A stretch of 64,000 nucleotides of DNA from Haloferula helveola (GTDB lineage Bacteria; Verrucomicrobiota; Verrucomicrobiia; Verrucomicrobiales; Akkermansiaceae). The stretch covers positions 3,596,001 through 3,660,000 of the forward strand of contig NZ_AP024702.1 of the NCBI RefSeq assembly GCF_037076345.1. The letters are read 5' to 3'. Below the pieces are notes generated by a model, which searched no databases, was not told where the DNA came from, and worked only from the letters and a program-made list of their open reading frames with translations. How positions within the stretch are numbered: position 1 is the first letter of the stretch; each line of letters opens with the position of its first letter. This document shows, piece after piece, positions 8,727 through 17,092 of the stretch. The position numbers and the translations under genes are program-made.

Positions 8727-10277
8727 TCAGGGTCCCGGTTCGTAGCGGTTCTCGCGGTAGATCCGGCGGACCTGGGCGTCGCTCAGGGCGCCTTCGATGA
8801 TGAACACCTCGTCGAGGGTGCCGCGGAAGTAGGTCTTCTTCGGCTCGTTCGAATAGACCAGCGGAGGGCCGAAGGTGAGCGGCTTGGAATAGGACAGGTC
8901 GGCCGGCCGTCTCGGCGGGCTGGGGTCGCCGAGTTGCTGGGTCGGCTCGTGTGGCACACCATTGATGTAGAAACGGAGCCCGCCGGCATCGTCGTCGCCA
9001 ACCTCGCCGGTGAAAACAACCGCGACGTGGTGCCAGACGCCATCCTGGAAATCGACGTCAACCGAGGACTGCTTCCGATGCCCCCAAGAACTCCGGAGAA
9101 ACGTGCCGTTCTTGCCATTCGGCGCGATCAGGAACTTCCACTGGTGGCTGTCGTTTACCGAGTACTGCGGGAACCCCCAGCTGGCGAGACTGCCGTAGTT
9201 GGGTTTTCCGTCCATCCGCACCCATGCGCAGAAGGTCAACGCTTGGGAGCCGAAGACTCCGGGCCAGTTGGTCCGGACCATGTCACCCTTGCCGTTGAAC
9301 GAGATCGCCTTGCCGAAGCGGCCCGGAACGATCCGCGTCGATGCATAGCGCCCGTCGGATTGCTTGGCGCGGGCGACGAGTGTCGAGAGCTGCGGGTGCT
9401 CGCCATCGACCTTGAGCTTGCCGTTCTCAACCGAATCGAAACTGAAGTGGAAGTAGGGCAGCCGGCCGGGCAGCTGGCGCGAGTAGTAGCCTTCGACCGG
9501 CGGGGCTTCGACGAGGTCGCCCTTGATTCCGATCGATCGCGACTCGCCGGCGACCAGCACCGCCTCATGTTTCATGCCCCGCAGGGAACGCGCTTCCACC
9601 CGTCCCTTCAGGACGTGGATCTGCTGGGTGACATCGGGAACGTGGACGACGACGAACTCGGTGCCGAGGTCCTTCACCAGAAGCGAGGACGCCTGAACCG
9701 TGAATCCGACCGCGGCTTGGGGCACTTCGAAGAAGCCCGTTCCTTCGTGAAGTTCGACGAACCCGTCATTGCGTACGGTGAGATTCGCGGGACCGGAGAG
9801 GACGGCCCGGACTCCGGACGGGAATTTCAGTTCGCTGACGCCCTGACGGACCTCGATGGTGGAGCCAGGGCGAAGTTCGTCGAGTGACCTGTTTCCGTCC
9901 GCGCCGTGGATCGATATGTGGGAGTCCGGTGTCGATGTGACGACGATGGGCTGCTTCTCGGTGGAGACGAGCGTCATGTAGAGCGCGGCTCCGAGAAGAA
10001 CGAAGATCGCGGCGGCGGTCCCGAGCGAGATGAACAGCTGGCGTTTTTGCCGCTCGCGGAGGATCTCATCGACGGGTGCCCGTTCCTGCACCGGGATCAT
10101 CGAGTGGCGCGATTCGAATTCCTGGGAAAGGTGGAAGTCGAGCCGCGCTTGGTCGCGGTAGATGTCGTGCAGGGACGGATCGAGGGTCAGCGCCGTCTCG
10201 AGCCGCTCGAAGTCGGCCTCGGAAATCGAGCCGTCGAAGAGCGCTTGCGTGAGTTGTTCGGCTTCGTCCCGGTTCAT
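8727..10277 (-). CDS. FecR-like anti-sigma/transmembrane protein with C-terminal LamG domain
   Basis: A 516-residue protein from the ATG at 10277. That codon overlaps the stop of the upstream sigma factor gene as ATGA, which favours this start over the longer frame beginning at 10316. The N-terminal ~80 residues (ALFDGSISEADFERLETAL…) resemble a cytoplasmic anti-sigma helical region. One membrane segment follows (LFISLGTAAAIFVLLGAAL). A FecR-type domain contains GSTIEVRQGVSELKFPSGV and LLVKDLGTEFVV. The last ~190 residues form a concanavalin/LamG domain (LTFCAWVRMDG, GVWHHVAVVFTG, LRFYINGV, FRGTLDEVFIIEGALSD) that probably binds carbohydrate outside the membrane. It likely controls the linked sigma factor in response to an extracytoplasmic glycan (inference). 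Confidence 0.85.
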   Translation of the reverse strand: MNRDEAEQLTQALFDGSISEADFERLETALTLDPSLHDIYRDQARLDFHLSQEFESRHSMIPVQERAPVDEILRERQKRQLFISLGTAAAIFVLLGAALYMTLVSTEKQPIVVTSTPDSHISIHGADGNRSLDELRPGSTIEVRQGVSELKFPSGVRAVLSGPANLTVRNDGFVELHEGTGFFEVPQAAVGFTVQASSLLVKDLGTEFVVVHVPDVTQQIHVLKGRVEARSLRGMKHEAVLVAGESRSIGIKGDLVEAPPVEGYYSRQLPGRLPYFHFSFDSVENGKLKVDGEHPQLSTLVARAKQSDGRYASTRIVPGRFGKAISFNGKGDMVRTNWPGVFGSQALTFCAWVRMDGKPNYGSLASWGFPQYSVNDSHQWKFLIAPNGKNGTFLRSSWGHRKQSSVDVDFQDGVWHHVAVVFTGEVGDDDAGGLRFYINGVPHEPTQQLGDPSPPRRPADLSYSKPLTFGPPLVYSNEPKKTYFRGTLDEVFIIEGALSDAQVRRIYRENRYEPGP

Positions 10278-10843
10278 GGGTGGATCCTCCCCACGGCGAG
10301 TTTGCTCCGGATGCACTTTTTGAGCGAGTTCCGGATTCGGAAAAGCGAGACCCGGAGCGCCCCGGCCGAGCGACCGGAGTCCTCGGCGAAATCCTCAATC
10401 GACTGCTCGCCTTCGTAGCGTAGCCGGACCAGTTCGCGATTCTTGTCGGAAAGCGACGCCAGGCACTCGCGAAGTGCGGTGCGGGTGCCCTCAAGCCGCT
10501 GCGGAGCCATTTCCTCCGGCTCACCGGCGAGGGAGTCCAAGAGCTCGTCGCTGAAAACCAGCCGCTGGTCGCGCTTCGAGCGGCGGTGGAACTCCAGCAC
10601 CCGAAAGCGCGCGACCGCAAAGGCCCAGTTGATGAAGCTCGTTCCGAGGGTGAACGAATCGCGCTTTTGCCACAGCAGCATCAGGGTTTCTTGCGTGACG
10701 TCTCGGACCGCCGGGTTGCCGGGCATCAGCGAGTGGATGAAGGCCCGGATCGAGTCCTGATGTTCGGTCAGCAAACGCACGAATTCGTGCTCCCGGGCAG
10801 GGCCGGTGGGCAGAACCGTCACGTTTTGCGGTTGGGCGGACAT
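10274..10843 (-). CDS. Sigma-70 family RNA polymerase factor (Rhodopirellula/Verrucomicrobium type)
   Basis: A 189-residue ECF-size sigma factor. Region 2 is visible at about residues 22–90 (FVRLLTEHQDSIRAFIHSLM, RDVTQETLMLLWQKRDSF, FINWAFAVARFRVLEFHRR). Region 4 lies at about 125–180 (LRECLASLSDKNRELVRLRY, SIEDFAEDSGRSAGALRVSLFRIRNSLKKC). It matches the subfamily described in Rhodopirellula and Verrucomicrobium whose genes are paired with FecR–LamG proteins. The start codon of the FecR–LamG gene overlaps the stop codon of this gene by 4 bases, so the pair is translationally coupled. Its promoter targets are not evident. Confidence 0.92.
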   Translation of the reverse strand: MSAQPQNVTVLPTGPAREHEFVRLLTEHQDSIRAFIHSLMPGNPAVRDVTQETLMLLWQKRDSFTLGTSFINWAFAVARFRVLEFHRRSKRDQRLVFSDELLDSLAGEPEEMAPQRLEGTRTALRECLASLSDKNRELVRLRYEGEQSIEDFAEDSGRSAGALRVSLFRIRNSLKKCIRSKLAVGRIHP

Positions 10844-10896
10844 CTCGGGGGAATATGACCGAAATCCGGGCCGCGTTAACCCGGAAAATTCGCCGC

Positions 10897-11574
10897 TCAG
10901 CCTGCTAGATCGACGAATTGGCGTCGGGATTCCAGCAAATGGCGGCGCATCGCGGTGGATGCCTCGTCCTGCTGGCCGGCCTCGATGGCCTCGAAAATCC
11001 GCCGGTGGTGGTCGATCACTCCGCCATACCAGTCGTGATCGCCCCGGTTCGCCTGGGCGTAATCGATGCAGCGTTTCTCCAGGGCCCCGAGCAGCGCGGC
11101 ATAGATCCGATTGCCCGACGCCTCGGTGATCGCGAGGTGGAAGGCGATGTCGGCCTCACTGAAGCGATCGCGGTCGCCCCGCACCGCTTCCATCTGGTCG
11201 AGGGCCTTGCGGATCTTCGAAATCGCCCGGCTACCGGCGTGTTTGGCGGCGAGTCGAGCGCACTCGCCTTCGACAAGGATCCGGAAATCGATGAGTTCGA
11301 GGAAATCGGCCTCCTCGGCGAGCACGGAGTAGGTTTGGATCGCCGAGCCCAGCGTCTCGAGATTCGAGTCGGCGATGAAGGTGCCCGAGCCCTTCAGGGT
11401 CCGGAGCAACCCGCGGCCACGGAGCTGCTGGATCGCTTCCCGAATGACGGTGCGGCTGGCTTCGAAGCGGGCGCAGAGTTTTTCCTCCGACGGCAATCGC
11501 TCGCCCGGAGGAAGCTGGCCGGCAAGGATCTCCTGTTCGAGTTTTCCGGCGATCTGGGCGCTGAGGCGTTCCAT
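10897..11574 (-). CDS. GntR/FadR-family transcriptional regulator
   Basis: A 225-residue regulator from the ATG at 11574 (MERLSAQIAGKLEQEILAGQ). The longer frame to 11706 would run into the divergent gene at 11678 and adds no family sequence. A winged helix at about residues 1–70 contains LPPGERLPSEEKLCARFEASRTVIREAIQQLRGRGLLRTLKGSGTF-type GntR blocks. An all-helical FCD ligand-binding domain follows (LELIDFRILVEGECARLAA, FHLAITEASGN, DHHRRIFEAIEAGQQDEA, MRRHL). FCD domains bind small organic acids, often through a metal held by Asp/His. It is divergent from the ketoreductase/ACP operon with about 100 bp between, so it most likely represses that operon (inference). Confidence 0.9.
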   Translation of the reverse strand: MERLSAQIAGKLEQEILAGQLPPGERLPSEEKLCARFEASRTVIREAIQQLRGRGLLRTLKGSGTFIADSNLETLGSAIQTYSVLAEEADFLELIDFRILVEGECARLAAKHAGSRAISKIRKALDQMEAVRGDRDRFSEADIAFHLAITEASGNRIYAALLGALEKRCIDYAQANRGDHDWYGGVIDHHRRIFEAIEAGQQDEASTAMRRHLLESRRQFVDLAG

Positions 11575-11677
11575 GCGCCGAAAACCCTGCACGGTGGCGC
11601 AGCGGGACGCAACGCCGGGGTTGCCGACATGCGCGGCCGCCGCTTGCCAAACCTCGGCCCCCGGAAAGACTGGGAGC

Positions 11678-12403
11678 GTGCGAAGCATTCTCATCACCGG
11701 CGGCAATGGCGGACTCGGACTCGGGATCGGGCGCTACTTTCTGGAAAAGGACCCGGACGCGCGGGTCTGGCTAGGCGTTCGCTCCCGGCGCGACAAGGCG
11801 GAGGCGCTGGCTGGTGAGTTCGGCGACCGCTGCAAGCTGGTCGACCTCGAGGTGACCTCGTCCGAAGCTTGGGAGGCGGCCGTCGGACGGATCGTCGAGG
11901 AGGACGGTGGGATCGATGTGCTTGTCAACAACGCCGGGATGCACCGCGACGGTCTGCTGGCGACGATGGACGATGAGGCATGGAGCTCGGTGGTCTCCTC
12001 GAACCTCGACTCCGTTTTCCTCGGCTGCCGGGCGGTGATCCGCCCGATGATGTCGAAGCGATTCGGCCGGATCATCAACATCGCCTCGCTCAGCGCGGTG
12101 CTGCCGCCGCTCGGCCAGACGAACTACGCGGCGGCCAAGGCCGGGGTGGTCGCCCTGACCCGAACCCTCGCCAAGGAGGTCGGCCGTTCCGGAATCACGG
12201 TGAACGCGCTGATGCCCGGGTACATCGAGACCGAGGCCCTTTCCGACATGGATCCGGAGGCTGCGAAACGGGCCAAGGCGGGCATTCCGATGCGCCGTTT
12301 CGGCAAGCCCGAAGAGGTGGCTGCCGCGGTCTTCTTTCTCGCTTGTCAGGATGCGGGCTACGTCACAGGTTCCGCCCTGAAGATCGACGGCGGGATCTAC
12401 TGA
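11678..12403 (+). CDS. SDR-family 3-oxoacyl-[ACP] reductase-like protein
   Basis: A 241-residue short-chain dehydrogenase. I place the start at GTG 11678 (VRSILITGGNGGLGLGIG), with GGAAAG nine bases upstream; the open frame extends further but lacks family sequence. It has the TGGNGGLGLG cofactor motif, NNAG, and the catalytic S-x(12)-Y-x3-K set in IASLSAVLPPLGQTNYAAAKAG. PG near IETEALSDM and the final GSALKIDGGIY are typical of FabG-like ketoreductases using NADPH. The next gene encodes an acyl carrier protein, which supports an ACP-bound beta-ketoacyl substrate. It probably heads the operon that continues through the flippase and patatin genes. Confidence 0.9.
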   Translation: MRSILITGGNGGLGLGIGRYFLEKDPDARVWLGVRSRRDKAEALAGEFGDRCKLVDLEVTSSEAWEAAVGRIVEEDGGIDVLVNNAGMHRDGLLATMDDEAWSSVVSSNLDSVFLGCRAVIRPMMSKRFGRIINIASLSAVLPPLGQTNYAAAKAGVVALTRTLAKEVGRSGITVNALMPGYIETEALSDMDPEAAKRAKAGIPMRRFGKPEEVAAAVFFLACQDAGYVTGSALKIDGGIY

Positions 12404-12422
12404 GAATCAATTCACGACAACG

Positions 12423-12677
12423 ATGGCAGAAGGCGCGGAACTCCGACAGAAGATCAAGGAGATGATGATCGAAGAGCTGATGCTCGATTTCGAAGTGTCG
12501 GAGATCGAAAACGAAACCCCGATTTTCGGTGCAGACGGCCTCGGCCTCGACTCGGTAGACGCGCTCCAGCTTGTCGTCGCCATCGAAAAGCATTTCGGCC
12601 TCAAGATCGGCGATGCCGAGAAGGCCAAGTCGGTCCTCCAAAGCGTCGAGACGATCGCCAAGGCCATCGAGGGCTGA
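12423..12677 (+). CDS. Acyl carrier protein (phosphopantetheine-binding)
   Basis: An 84-residue protein with the typical four-helix carrier pattern. The attachment serine lies in LGLDSVDALQLVVAIEKHFG, and the DSVDALQL form is seen in carrier proteins of aryl-polyene-like and other secondary lipid pathways more than in housekeeping AcpP (DSLDTVEL). The C-terminal half KSVLQSVETIAKAIEG is also typical. It lies 19 bases after the ketoreductase and 27 bases before the flippase-like gene, so a dedicated acyl chain is probably built or carried here. No cognate ketosynthase I/II gene is in the operon. Confidence 0.88.
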   Translation: MAEGAELRQKIKEMMIEELMLDFEVSEIENETPIFGADGLGLDSVDALQLVVAIEKHFGLKIGDAEKAKSVLQSVETIAKAIEG

Positions 12678-12704
12678 CCCCAAGCGCCCCGTGGGGAGCA
12701 GGCG

Positions 12705-13709
12705 ATGAAAAAGTGGCTCCTCTTCGCGATCAAGCTGGTGCTGACCGGCGGCTGCCTGTGGTGGGCGCTGCGTGGCGTCGACTGGGAGGGCTCGATCCTT
12801 TCCCGCCCGTCGGAAATCCTGTGGGGCTGGCTGGTGCCGGGCGTGATCCTCGCGGGGCTGACCGTGGTGCTGACCGGTATCAGGCTGTGGCTGCTGCTCG
12901 CCGCGCAGAGCATCCGGATTTCCCTGCTGCGGGCGATCGAGCTGACCCTGATCGGTAATCTCTTCAACCTCGTGGCGGTCGGCGGAATCGGCGGTGACGC
13001 CGCCCGGATCTTTCTGCTCATCCGCGACCACCCGGAGCGCAAGCTGGCGGTCACCCTGACGGTGATGTTCGACCACTTGGTCGGACTGGTTGCGATGGCG
13101 CTGGTTTTCTTCGCACTCACGGCCGGTCGCTTCGACGCGCTGGCGAGCCAGAGCGCGGAAACCAAGGGCATCCTGCGCTTCGCTTGGGCGTTCTTCAGCG
13201 GCGGTGTCGCGCTGATGGCCCTGATGTTCGTGATGGCCTACCCGCCGATCAACAACCGTGTCCACGCCCGCAGCAAGAACTGGAAATTCTCGGCGATCCG
13301 GAAGCTGCCCGACGGCTTCGATGTCTACCGCCAGAAGTGGCGGCACGCCCTGCTCGCATTGGTGGCGGCGGCCATCATGCTGCCGGTTTACTACGCCACC
13401 TTCTGGTGCGGTGCCCGCGCCGCGGGTTCGATGGTCGATGCCGGGCCGGTGCTGGTCGCGATGCCGGTGGTCGACATGCTGAGCGCGCTGCCGCTTTCGA
13501 TTTCGGGCCTCGGGGTGCGGGAGATCTCGCTGAAGATCCTGATGGAAGATCTCACCGGAATGGCGCCGGACGTGGCGGTCGCGGCCGGGTTGATCGGCTT
13601 TTTCTGTTCGTTGGTTTGGGCGCTGCTCGGAGGCCTGCTTTTCCTGAGGCCGCGGGACCGTGCGAAGGTCGAGGAGATCGAAGAATTGGCCGTTGCGGAA
13701 GATGGGTGA
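12705..13709 (+). CDS. Flippase-like integral membrane protein (LPG-synthase TM domain, AglD/YbhN-type)
   Basis: A 334-residue polytopic membrane protein with about eight hydrophobic segments. Conserved blocks of the lysylphosphatidylglycerol-synthase TM/flippase-like family are present: GNLFNLVAVGGIGGDAARIFLL at about residues 83–104, a VMFDHLVGLVAM block, and MLSALPLSISGLGVREISL near residue 260. Family members move or modify lipid-linked substrates across the inner membrane. A GGGGAG ribosome binding site lies 6 bases before ATG 12705. Its last 8 bases overlap the start of the patatin gene, so translation is coupled. In context it may flip the acyl product of the ACP/ketoreductase unit (inference). 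Confidence 0.85.
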   Translation: MKKWLLFAIKLVLTGGCLWWALRGVDWEGSILSRPSEILWGWLVPGVILAGLTVVLTGIRLWLLLAAQSIRISLLRAIELTLIGNLFNLVAVGGIGGDAARIFLLIRDHPERKLAVTLTVMFDHLVGLVAMALVFFALTAGRFDALASQSAETKGILRFAWAFFSGGVALMALMFVMAYPPINNRVHARSKNWKFSAIRKLPDGFDVYRQKWRHALLALVAAAIMLPVYYATFWCGARAAGSMVDAGPVLVAMPVVDMLSALPLSISGLGVREISLKILMEDLTGMAPDVAVAAGLIGFFCSLVWALLGGLLFLRPRDRAKVEEIEELAVAEDG

Positions 13710-14553
13710 GCGAATTGCCATCTGCCTCGGCTCGTCGCTGCTCGGCCACTACGCGCACTGCGGGTTTCTGGATGCCTTCGACCAAGCCGGAGTGACGCCG
13801 GTGAAGGTCGCTGGGTCGTCGGCCGGTGCCTTGGCCGGCGCACTCTGGTGTGGCGGTCTGCGGGGTGAGGCCCTGCTCGATGAAATCTGCACGCTCAACT
13901 TTCGCCGGAGCTTTTTCGACCTGTTCGCGCCGCTGAGGCTGCCGGGGGTGATCACGTGGTCATACGCCAACGGGATCCTCGGCGGCAACCGGATGAAGAA
14001 GCGGCTGGCCCGGCTGCTCGGCGATCGGAGGATCGAGGATCTCAAGGGCCCGGACCTCCAGATCGCGGTCGCCAACCTGACCCGGCGACGCAGCGAGCTC
14101 CGCACCGAAGGGCCGCTGGTTGAGTTTGTCCTCGCCAGCCTGTCGCTGCCGCTGCTTTACCGCGCCCGACAGATCGATGGCGACTGGTATGTCGATGGTG
14201 GCGTGGCGAATGAGCAACCCTTCATCCAGTGGCTCGGGGATCCGGAGGTCGAGACCGTCCTGGTGCATCGCGTTCGCTATCCCATCGCTCCCCCGGAGCG
14301 TTTCAGTCCCGCCGCGGTGATGGGGGTCTGCCATGCGATCCCGAATGCGGAGCTGTGGGAGCAGCGGCGGGAGCTGGCCGAGGCATCGGGAAAGAAGGTC
14401 GTGTTTCTTGATACGAACCTTCCCGCACAGAAGATTTTCCATCGTGCCGCCGATGCCCGAATGCGCATCGAAGCGGGCCGAGAGACCGCCCGGCAGTGGT
14501 TGGAGGCGGGAAGCGGAACGCCCTCGCCCCGTGGTGAACCGATGGCCTACTGA
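13702..14553 (+). CDS. Patatin-like phospholipase/acyl hydrolase
   Basis: A 283-residue protein from ATG 13702, which overlaps the upstream stop by 8 bases. The catalytic dyad is visible: the nucleophile elbow VAGSSAGALAG (GxSxG) near residue 37, and the Asp of VDGGVANEQP near residue 165. An oxyanion-type glycine-rich stretch CLGSSLLGHYAHCGFLDA at the N-terminus also fits patatin/RssA proteins. No signal peptide or membrane span, so it acts in the cytoplasm or at the inner face of the membrane. With the ACP, ketoreductase and flippase it suggests lipid remodelling or release of an acyl product. Confidence 0.88.
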   Translation: MGERIAICLGSSLLGHYAHCGFLDAFDQAGVTPVKVAGSSAGALAGALWCGGLRGEALLDEICTLNFRRSFFDLFAPLRLPGVITWSYANGILGGNRMKKRLARLLGDRRIEDLKGPDLQIAVANLTRRRSELRTEGPLVEFVLASLSLPLLYRARQIDGDWYVDGGVANEQPFIQWLGDPEVETVLVHRVRYPIAPPERFSPAAVMGVCHAIPNAELWEQRRELAEASGKKVVFLDTNLPAQKIFHRAADARMRIEAGRETARQWLEAGSGTPSPRGEPMAY

Positions 14554-14599
14554 CGGTCGGGCACTATCCGGGAAAGGGCGCGTTGCGTGACTTAAACCA

Positions 14600-15304
14600 T
14601 CAGGCCCGCTTCCGACGGCGGATCCAGCGGACCAGCGCGATTGCCGGCAGCGCGATGATCGGGATGGCTGCCGGGATCACCCACCACGGCAGGGGAATCT
14701 TGGCACGGAAACGCGTGACGATCGGGTCCCTCAGCGCCTGCCCCAATGTTCTTTTCCAGATCAGGGTCTTGCCGCGGTCGGTCACCTCGTCGGCGTTGTG
14801 CTCCTTGGCGGCCGTCGGCAGGTGGATCACGTATTCCATGATCCGCGAGTCCCGGTCGTCCGAGCCGATGAACAGAGCGGCCGGGCCAAGCGCATCGCCC
14901 ATTTCAATCCTGCGGCTGACCTTCACGTCGAGGCCCGCGACGACGACATCGAAACTGCCCGACAGGTCCTTGCCCGCTTCCGGGAGATCCTCGAACGCCT
15001 CCGTTTCCTGCAGGTCCATCAGCGACAGCATCGAGTCGGTCGAGGCTTCCATGTGAACGCGGAATCCGTCGTCCGATGGCGTCACCGTGAACGCATCGAG
15101 CCGGAGGTCGGGTGCTTCCGCGAGCAGCTTGTCGATCTCCTCGCGCATGCCGGCTTCGCCTCCGACGAGGGCCATCGCCGCTGACGGCACGGTGTAGTCG
15201 AGCATCGCGCGGCCGCCGCCATCCGCCTGGATCCAGATTTCCTCGCGGATATCGAAGCACGAACTCAGTAGCAGCGAGAGGGCGAGGAGCAGCAGACGTT
15301 TCAT
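14600..15304 (-). CDS. Putative lipoprotein with C-terminal membrane anchor (LppM-like)
   Basis: A 234-residue protein. The N-terminal MKRLLLLALSLLLSSC is a lipoprotein signal with a lipobox ending at Cys16. The body is a beta-rich domain (AMLDYTVPSAAMALVGG, DAFTVTPSDDGFRVHM, SRIMEYVIHLP). A C-terminal transmembrane helix (WWVIPAAIPIIALPAIALV) is followed by the basic tail RWIRRRKRA. The plan resembles LppM-type lipoproteins. It is transcribed against the flanking biosynthetic genes, which it separates, and nothing ties it to their pathway. Confidence 0.75.
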   Translation of the reverse strand: MKRLLLLALSLLLSSCFDIREEIWIQADGGGRAMLDYTVPSAAMALVGGEAGMREEIDKLLAEAPDLRLDAFTVTPSDDGFRVHMEASTDSMLSLMDLQETEAFEDLPEAGKDLSGSFDVVVAGLDVKVSRRIEMGDALGPAALFIGSDDRDSRIMEYVIHLPTAAKEHNADEVTDRGKTLIWKRTLGQALRDPIVTRFRAKIPLPWWVIPAAIPIIALPAIALVRWIRRRKRA

Positions 15305-15392
15305 GCGGACGCCGCATCAGTAGCGTGGTGACCCGGCTTGGCAAGGACCGGCCGTGCTTGTGCAGTCCGGACAAACGGCGATGGTTCCCGCG

Positions 15393-16025
15393 ATGAAACG
15401 TCTGGTGGAGCCGGAGATCCTCGACACCTTGCCCTCGGATGATCCGAGGGCGATCGCCAGTCGCGTTGATCTGCGGCGCATCAACTTCGTGATGGGGAAC
15501 GAGCGTTGGATCCTGCGCGAAGTGGCCAAGCATCCGCAGGCGGCGGCAAAGGGAATCGTCGAGTGGGGCGCCGGCGAGGGATGCCTGTTGGAGAGAATGT
15601 CACGCTTCGGACCCGCGACCGGCGTTGATCTGGTCCCGCGTCCCGACGGGCTGCCGGATGCGATCGATTGGCAATCGGGGGACGTGATGAAGGCTGCCGG
15701 AATGCGTGGAGGAATCCTCGTCGCCAACCTGTTCCTGCACCACTTCGAGGCCAATGCTCTCCGGGAATTGGGTCGTCGGATGTCAGGCTTCGATGTGGTG
15801 ATCGCGGTGGAGCCGTGGCGCTCGCCCGGTTCGCTGGCCTTGGGGTTCAGCATGCAGCCTTTGGTCACACGGGTCACGAGGCACGACATGCTGGCGAGCA
15901 TCCGTGCAGGCTTCGCGAGGCGTGAACTTGCGGGGCTTCTCGGGCTCGATGCCGGTGGCTGGCGCATTGGTGAGAAGGCGTCTTTTCGGGGCAGTCTCCG
16001 TTGGCGGGCCATGAAGAAAAAGTGA
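15393..16025 (+). CDS. Class I SAM-dependent methyltransferase of a type III PKS locus
   Basis: A 210-residue protein from ATG 15393 (MKRLVEPEILDTLPSDDPRAIASR); an in-frame ATG at 15354 is possible. IVEWGAGEGCLLERMSRFG at about residue 53 is the SAM-binding GxGxG motif. GILVANLFLHHFEANALREL and VIAVEPWRS follow as later methyltransferase strands. The opening 'EPE-hDtLP-DDPRA-SR-DLRRIN—MGN' signature recurs in methyltransferases next to type III polyketide synthases and FAD monooxygenases, which is exactly the order here. It probably methylates the aromatic or pyrone product (inference). Confidence 0.8.
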   Translation: MKRLVEPEILDTLPSDDPRAIASRVDLRRINFVMGNERWILREVAKHPQAAAKGIVEWGAGEGCLLERMSRFGPATGVDLVPRPDGLPDAIDWQSGDVMKAAGMRGGILVANLFLHHFEANALRELGRRMSGFDVVIAVEPWRSPGSLALGFSMQPLVTRVTRHDMLASIRAGFARRELAGLLGLDAGGWRIGEKASFRGSLRWRAMKKK

Positions 16026-16073
16026 GCTGACGATCGGAGTGGCGCCGACGGGGGAGGATGCTAGCTTGCGGCG

Positions 16074-17090
16074 TTGAATGAGGGACTGACGGTAGCGGGC
16101 GGTGGCCTGGCGGGATTGGCGCTGGCGCTCGGATTGCGTCGGCGCGGAGTGCCGGTCACGGTTCATGAGGCGGCCGCCTATCCTCGCCACCGGGTGTGCG
16201 GGGAGTTCATTTCGGGAGTCAGCGGGGACACTCTTTCGGCGCTTGGCTTGGTTGAGGACCTGGCCGATGCCCACCGCCACCGATCCGTGTCGTGGCACCG
16301 CAAAGGTCGCGAGCTGATGTCGACCGAACTGCCCGAGCCGGCGGTCGCGATTTCCCGGCATCGGCTGGATGATCGCTTACGGCAACGTCTGGAATCGGCC
16401 GGTGGGGTGGTGCACCAGAAGTCGCGGGTTGCCTGTGAGCCGCGTGATGGATTGGTGTGGGCGGCCGGACGATTGCCCACCCGCGGCTCGTGGATCGGAC
16501 TGAAGTGCCACCTGCTTGATTTTTCAATGAGCGACGGCCTGGAGATGCATCTCGGCGACAACGGCTACCTCGGTCTGACGCCTGTCGAAGATGGACGCGT
16601 CAATGCCTGCGGCTTGTTCCGTCTCGATCGTGGCATCCGGGCCGACGGCAGCGACCTGCTGTTGGAATATCTCCGCCGGGGCGGAAACGGCGAGTTGTCG
16701 GAACGCATCGCTGCGGCCGGGCGGGATGAGAGATCCTTCCTCGGTGTCGCCGGATTCGAGCTCGGCTGGCAGTCGGGGAATCCGGAGCTGTGCGCCGTTG
16801 GCGACGCGATCGGGATGATTCCTCCCTTCACCGGTAATGGCATGAGCATGGCTTTGGAAGGCGCCGAGATGGCGCTTCAGCCGCTGGAGGAGTGGAGCGC
16901 CGGGCAGCTTGCGTGGCCCGATGCGGTGACCTCGATCCACTCCGCAGCGCGCTCACGCTTTCGTCGCCGTCTCCGGCACGCGCTCGCGATGCACCGGCTT
17001 TTGCTTCATGCCCGCGGGCAATCACTGCTTGAGGGAATCGCCCGCTCGGGTCTTTTGCCATTCCGCCCGCTGCTTTCGCTCGTCCGTTGA
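16074..17090 (+). CDS. FAD-dependent monooxygenase/geranylgeranyl-reductase-like oxidoreductase
   Basis: A 338-residue flavoprotein. [21 protein letters not shown] at the N-terminus is the ADP-binding GxGxxG fold, and [19 protein letters not shown] is the following conserved block. Near residue 240 [26 protein letters not shown] is the GD motif contacting FAD. The start is a TTG at 16074, 48 bases after the methyltransferase, with a purine-rich GGGGGAGG at 16050–16057 rather far upstream. Its stop is 2 bases before the type III PKS ATG. It likely hydroxylates or oxidises the polyketide, for example a resorcinol to a quinone (inference). Confidence 0.85.
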   Translation: MNEGLTVAGGGLAGLALALGLRRRGVPVTVHEAAAYPRHRVCGEFISGVSGDTLSALGLVEDLADAHRHRSVSWHRKGRELMSTELPEPAVAISRHRLDDRLRQRLESAGGVVHQKSRVACEPRDGLVWAAGRLPTRGSWIGLKCHLLDFSMSDGLEMHLGDNGYLGLTPVEDGRVNACGLFRLDRGIRADGSDLLLEYLRRGGNGELSERIAAAGRDERSFLGVAGFELGWQSGNPELCAVGDAIGMIPPFTGNGMSMALEGAEMALQPLEEWSAGQLAWPDAVTSIHSAARSRFRRRLRHALAMHRLLLHARGQSLLEGIARSGLLPFRPLLSLVR

Positions 17091-17092
17091 TC

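Noticed and set aside
12363-13721. Minus-strand frame over the ACP and flippase genes
   Set aside because: Composition is Arg/Gln/His-rich with no hydrophobic core, typical of a shadow frame; plus-strand genes are clear.
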